DNA of 64,000 nt from Bryobacteraceae bacterium (GTDB taxonomy: Bacteria > Acidobacteriota > Terriglobia > Bryobacterales > Bryobacteraceae): the NCBI GenBank assembly GCA_019748195.1, contig JAIEPW010000079.1, forward strand, positions 1-64,000. The letters run 5' to 3'. Positions 63,903 to 64,000 of this stretch are shown here, piece by piece; position 1 is the stretch's first letter, and every line of letters begins with the position of its first letter. Made by a program: the position numbers and the translations under genes. A model generated the notes under the pieces. It did not search any database, had not been told where the DNA came from, and was given only the letters and a program-made list of their open reading frames with translations.

Positions 63903-64000
63903 TTGCTCAAACTAAAGCGGGTCGAACTCCAAGGGTTCAAGTCCTTTTGTGATCGAACGGAGATGCGGTTTCACGGCAGCGGCATTGCCGCGGTGGTGGG
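63903..64000 (+). CDS. smc: Chromosome segregation protein SMC (5' end only)
   Basis: This is the first 32 codons from TTG 63903, reading LKLKRVELQGFKSFCDRTEMRFHGSGIAAVVG and running off the window. This is the SMC N-terminal head before the Walker A. GAGGGG upstream is the ribosome binding site. It continues to the right. Confidence 0.85.
   Translation, partial: MLKLKRVELQGFKSFCDRTEMRFHGSGIAAVV

Noticed and set aside
63930-63955. tRNA T-loop-like GGGTTCAAGTCC
   Set aside because: It is the coding sequence of the SMC N-terminus (QGFKSF) and no tRNA stems surround it.

Overview
The window looks like a chromosome segment of a GC-rich acidobacterium, probably of the Solibacter/Bryobacter group. 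This is inferred from two PEP-CTERM secreted proteins, a TolB/TPR signalling-type protein, DinB-family secreted proteins, an HspR-type operator at clpB-lon and the general gene style. No rRNA, tRNA or CRISPR array was found.

Layout. 1-74 is the end of an IS21-like insertion sequence. 75-13007 is a prophage tail module on the + strand: tape measure, tail-associated lysozyme-like protein, small tail proteins, LamG-type fibre protein, fibre-tail adaptor, a large tail-tip protein whose 5' end is frameshifted, and a 1002-aa TIM-barrel-like tail protein. No head, integrase or lysis genes are in view. 13239-19928 (-) is a tripartite RND efflux operon, tolC-like, adaptor, RND pump and a small HXXEE membrane protein. 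20026-23248 (-) holds a DUF4185-like lipoprotein gene and a TolB/TPR gene. 23367-25722 (+) holds a glycine-zipper protein, a degenerate receiver domain, an Asp/Glu racemase-like enzyme and an alpha/beta hydrolase. 26449-30662 (+) holds a PEP-CTERM protein, an MsbA-like ABC exporter, a YfiT-like DinB protein and a DmpA-type P1 peptidase. 30781-32532 is decayed DNA (frameshifted secreted-protein gene, a diverged repeat pair). 32533-36099 (-) is a complete potABCD polyamine-type ABC transporter with every junction overlapping. A small NAD(P)-binding protein gene follows.

36969-40397 (+) is sdhCAB, and 46872-48188 is the class II fumarase gene, both TCA-cycle functions. Between them lies an accessory island (about 41005-46218) bracketed by two paralogous DinB genes that also share upstream DNA. 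The island holds an IS110 transposase remnant, a secreted protein, a second PEP-CTERM protein, a REP-associated tyrosine transposase (RAYT) with inverted ends plus two 3'-partial copies and a solo end, and an orphan Rhs C-terminal tip with an adjacent candidate immunity gene. The toxin tip carries a colicin E3-like D-x-x-H-G-D motif.

48359-51146 (+) holds Mrp, then an ArsR-like regulator/AHSA1/secreted-protein operon with three TTGAC..GTCAA palindromes around a strong promoter that appears to give a leaderless GTG-initiated mRNA. 51147-55834 is a second accessory stretch with two tandem secreted trypsin-fold proteases. 55835-64000 is housekeeping: M48 metalloprotease, class V aminotransferase, clpB-lon under a HAIR-like (HspR) operator, a recombinase-like small protein, and the start of smc at the window edge.
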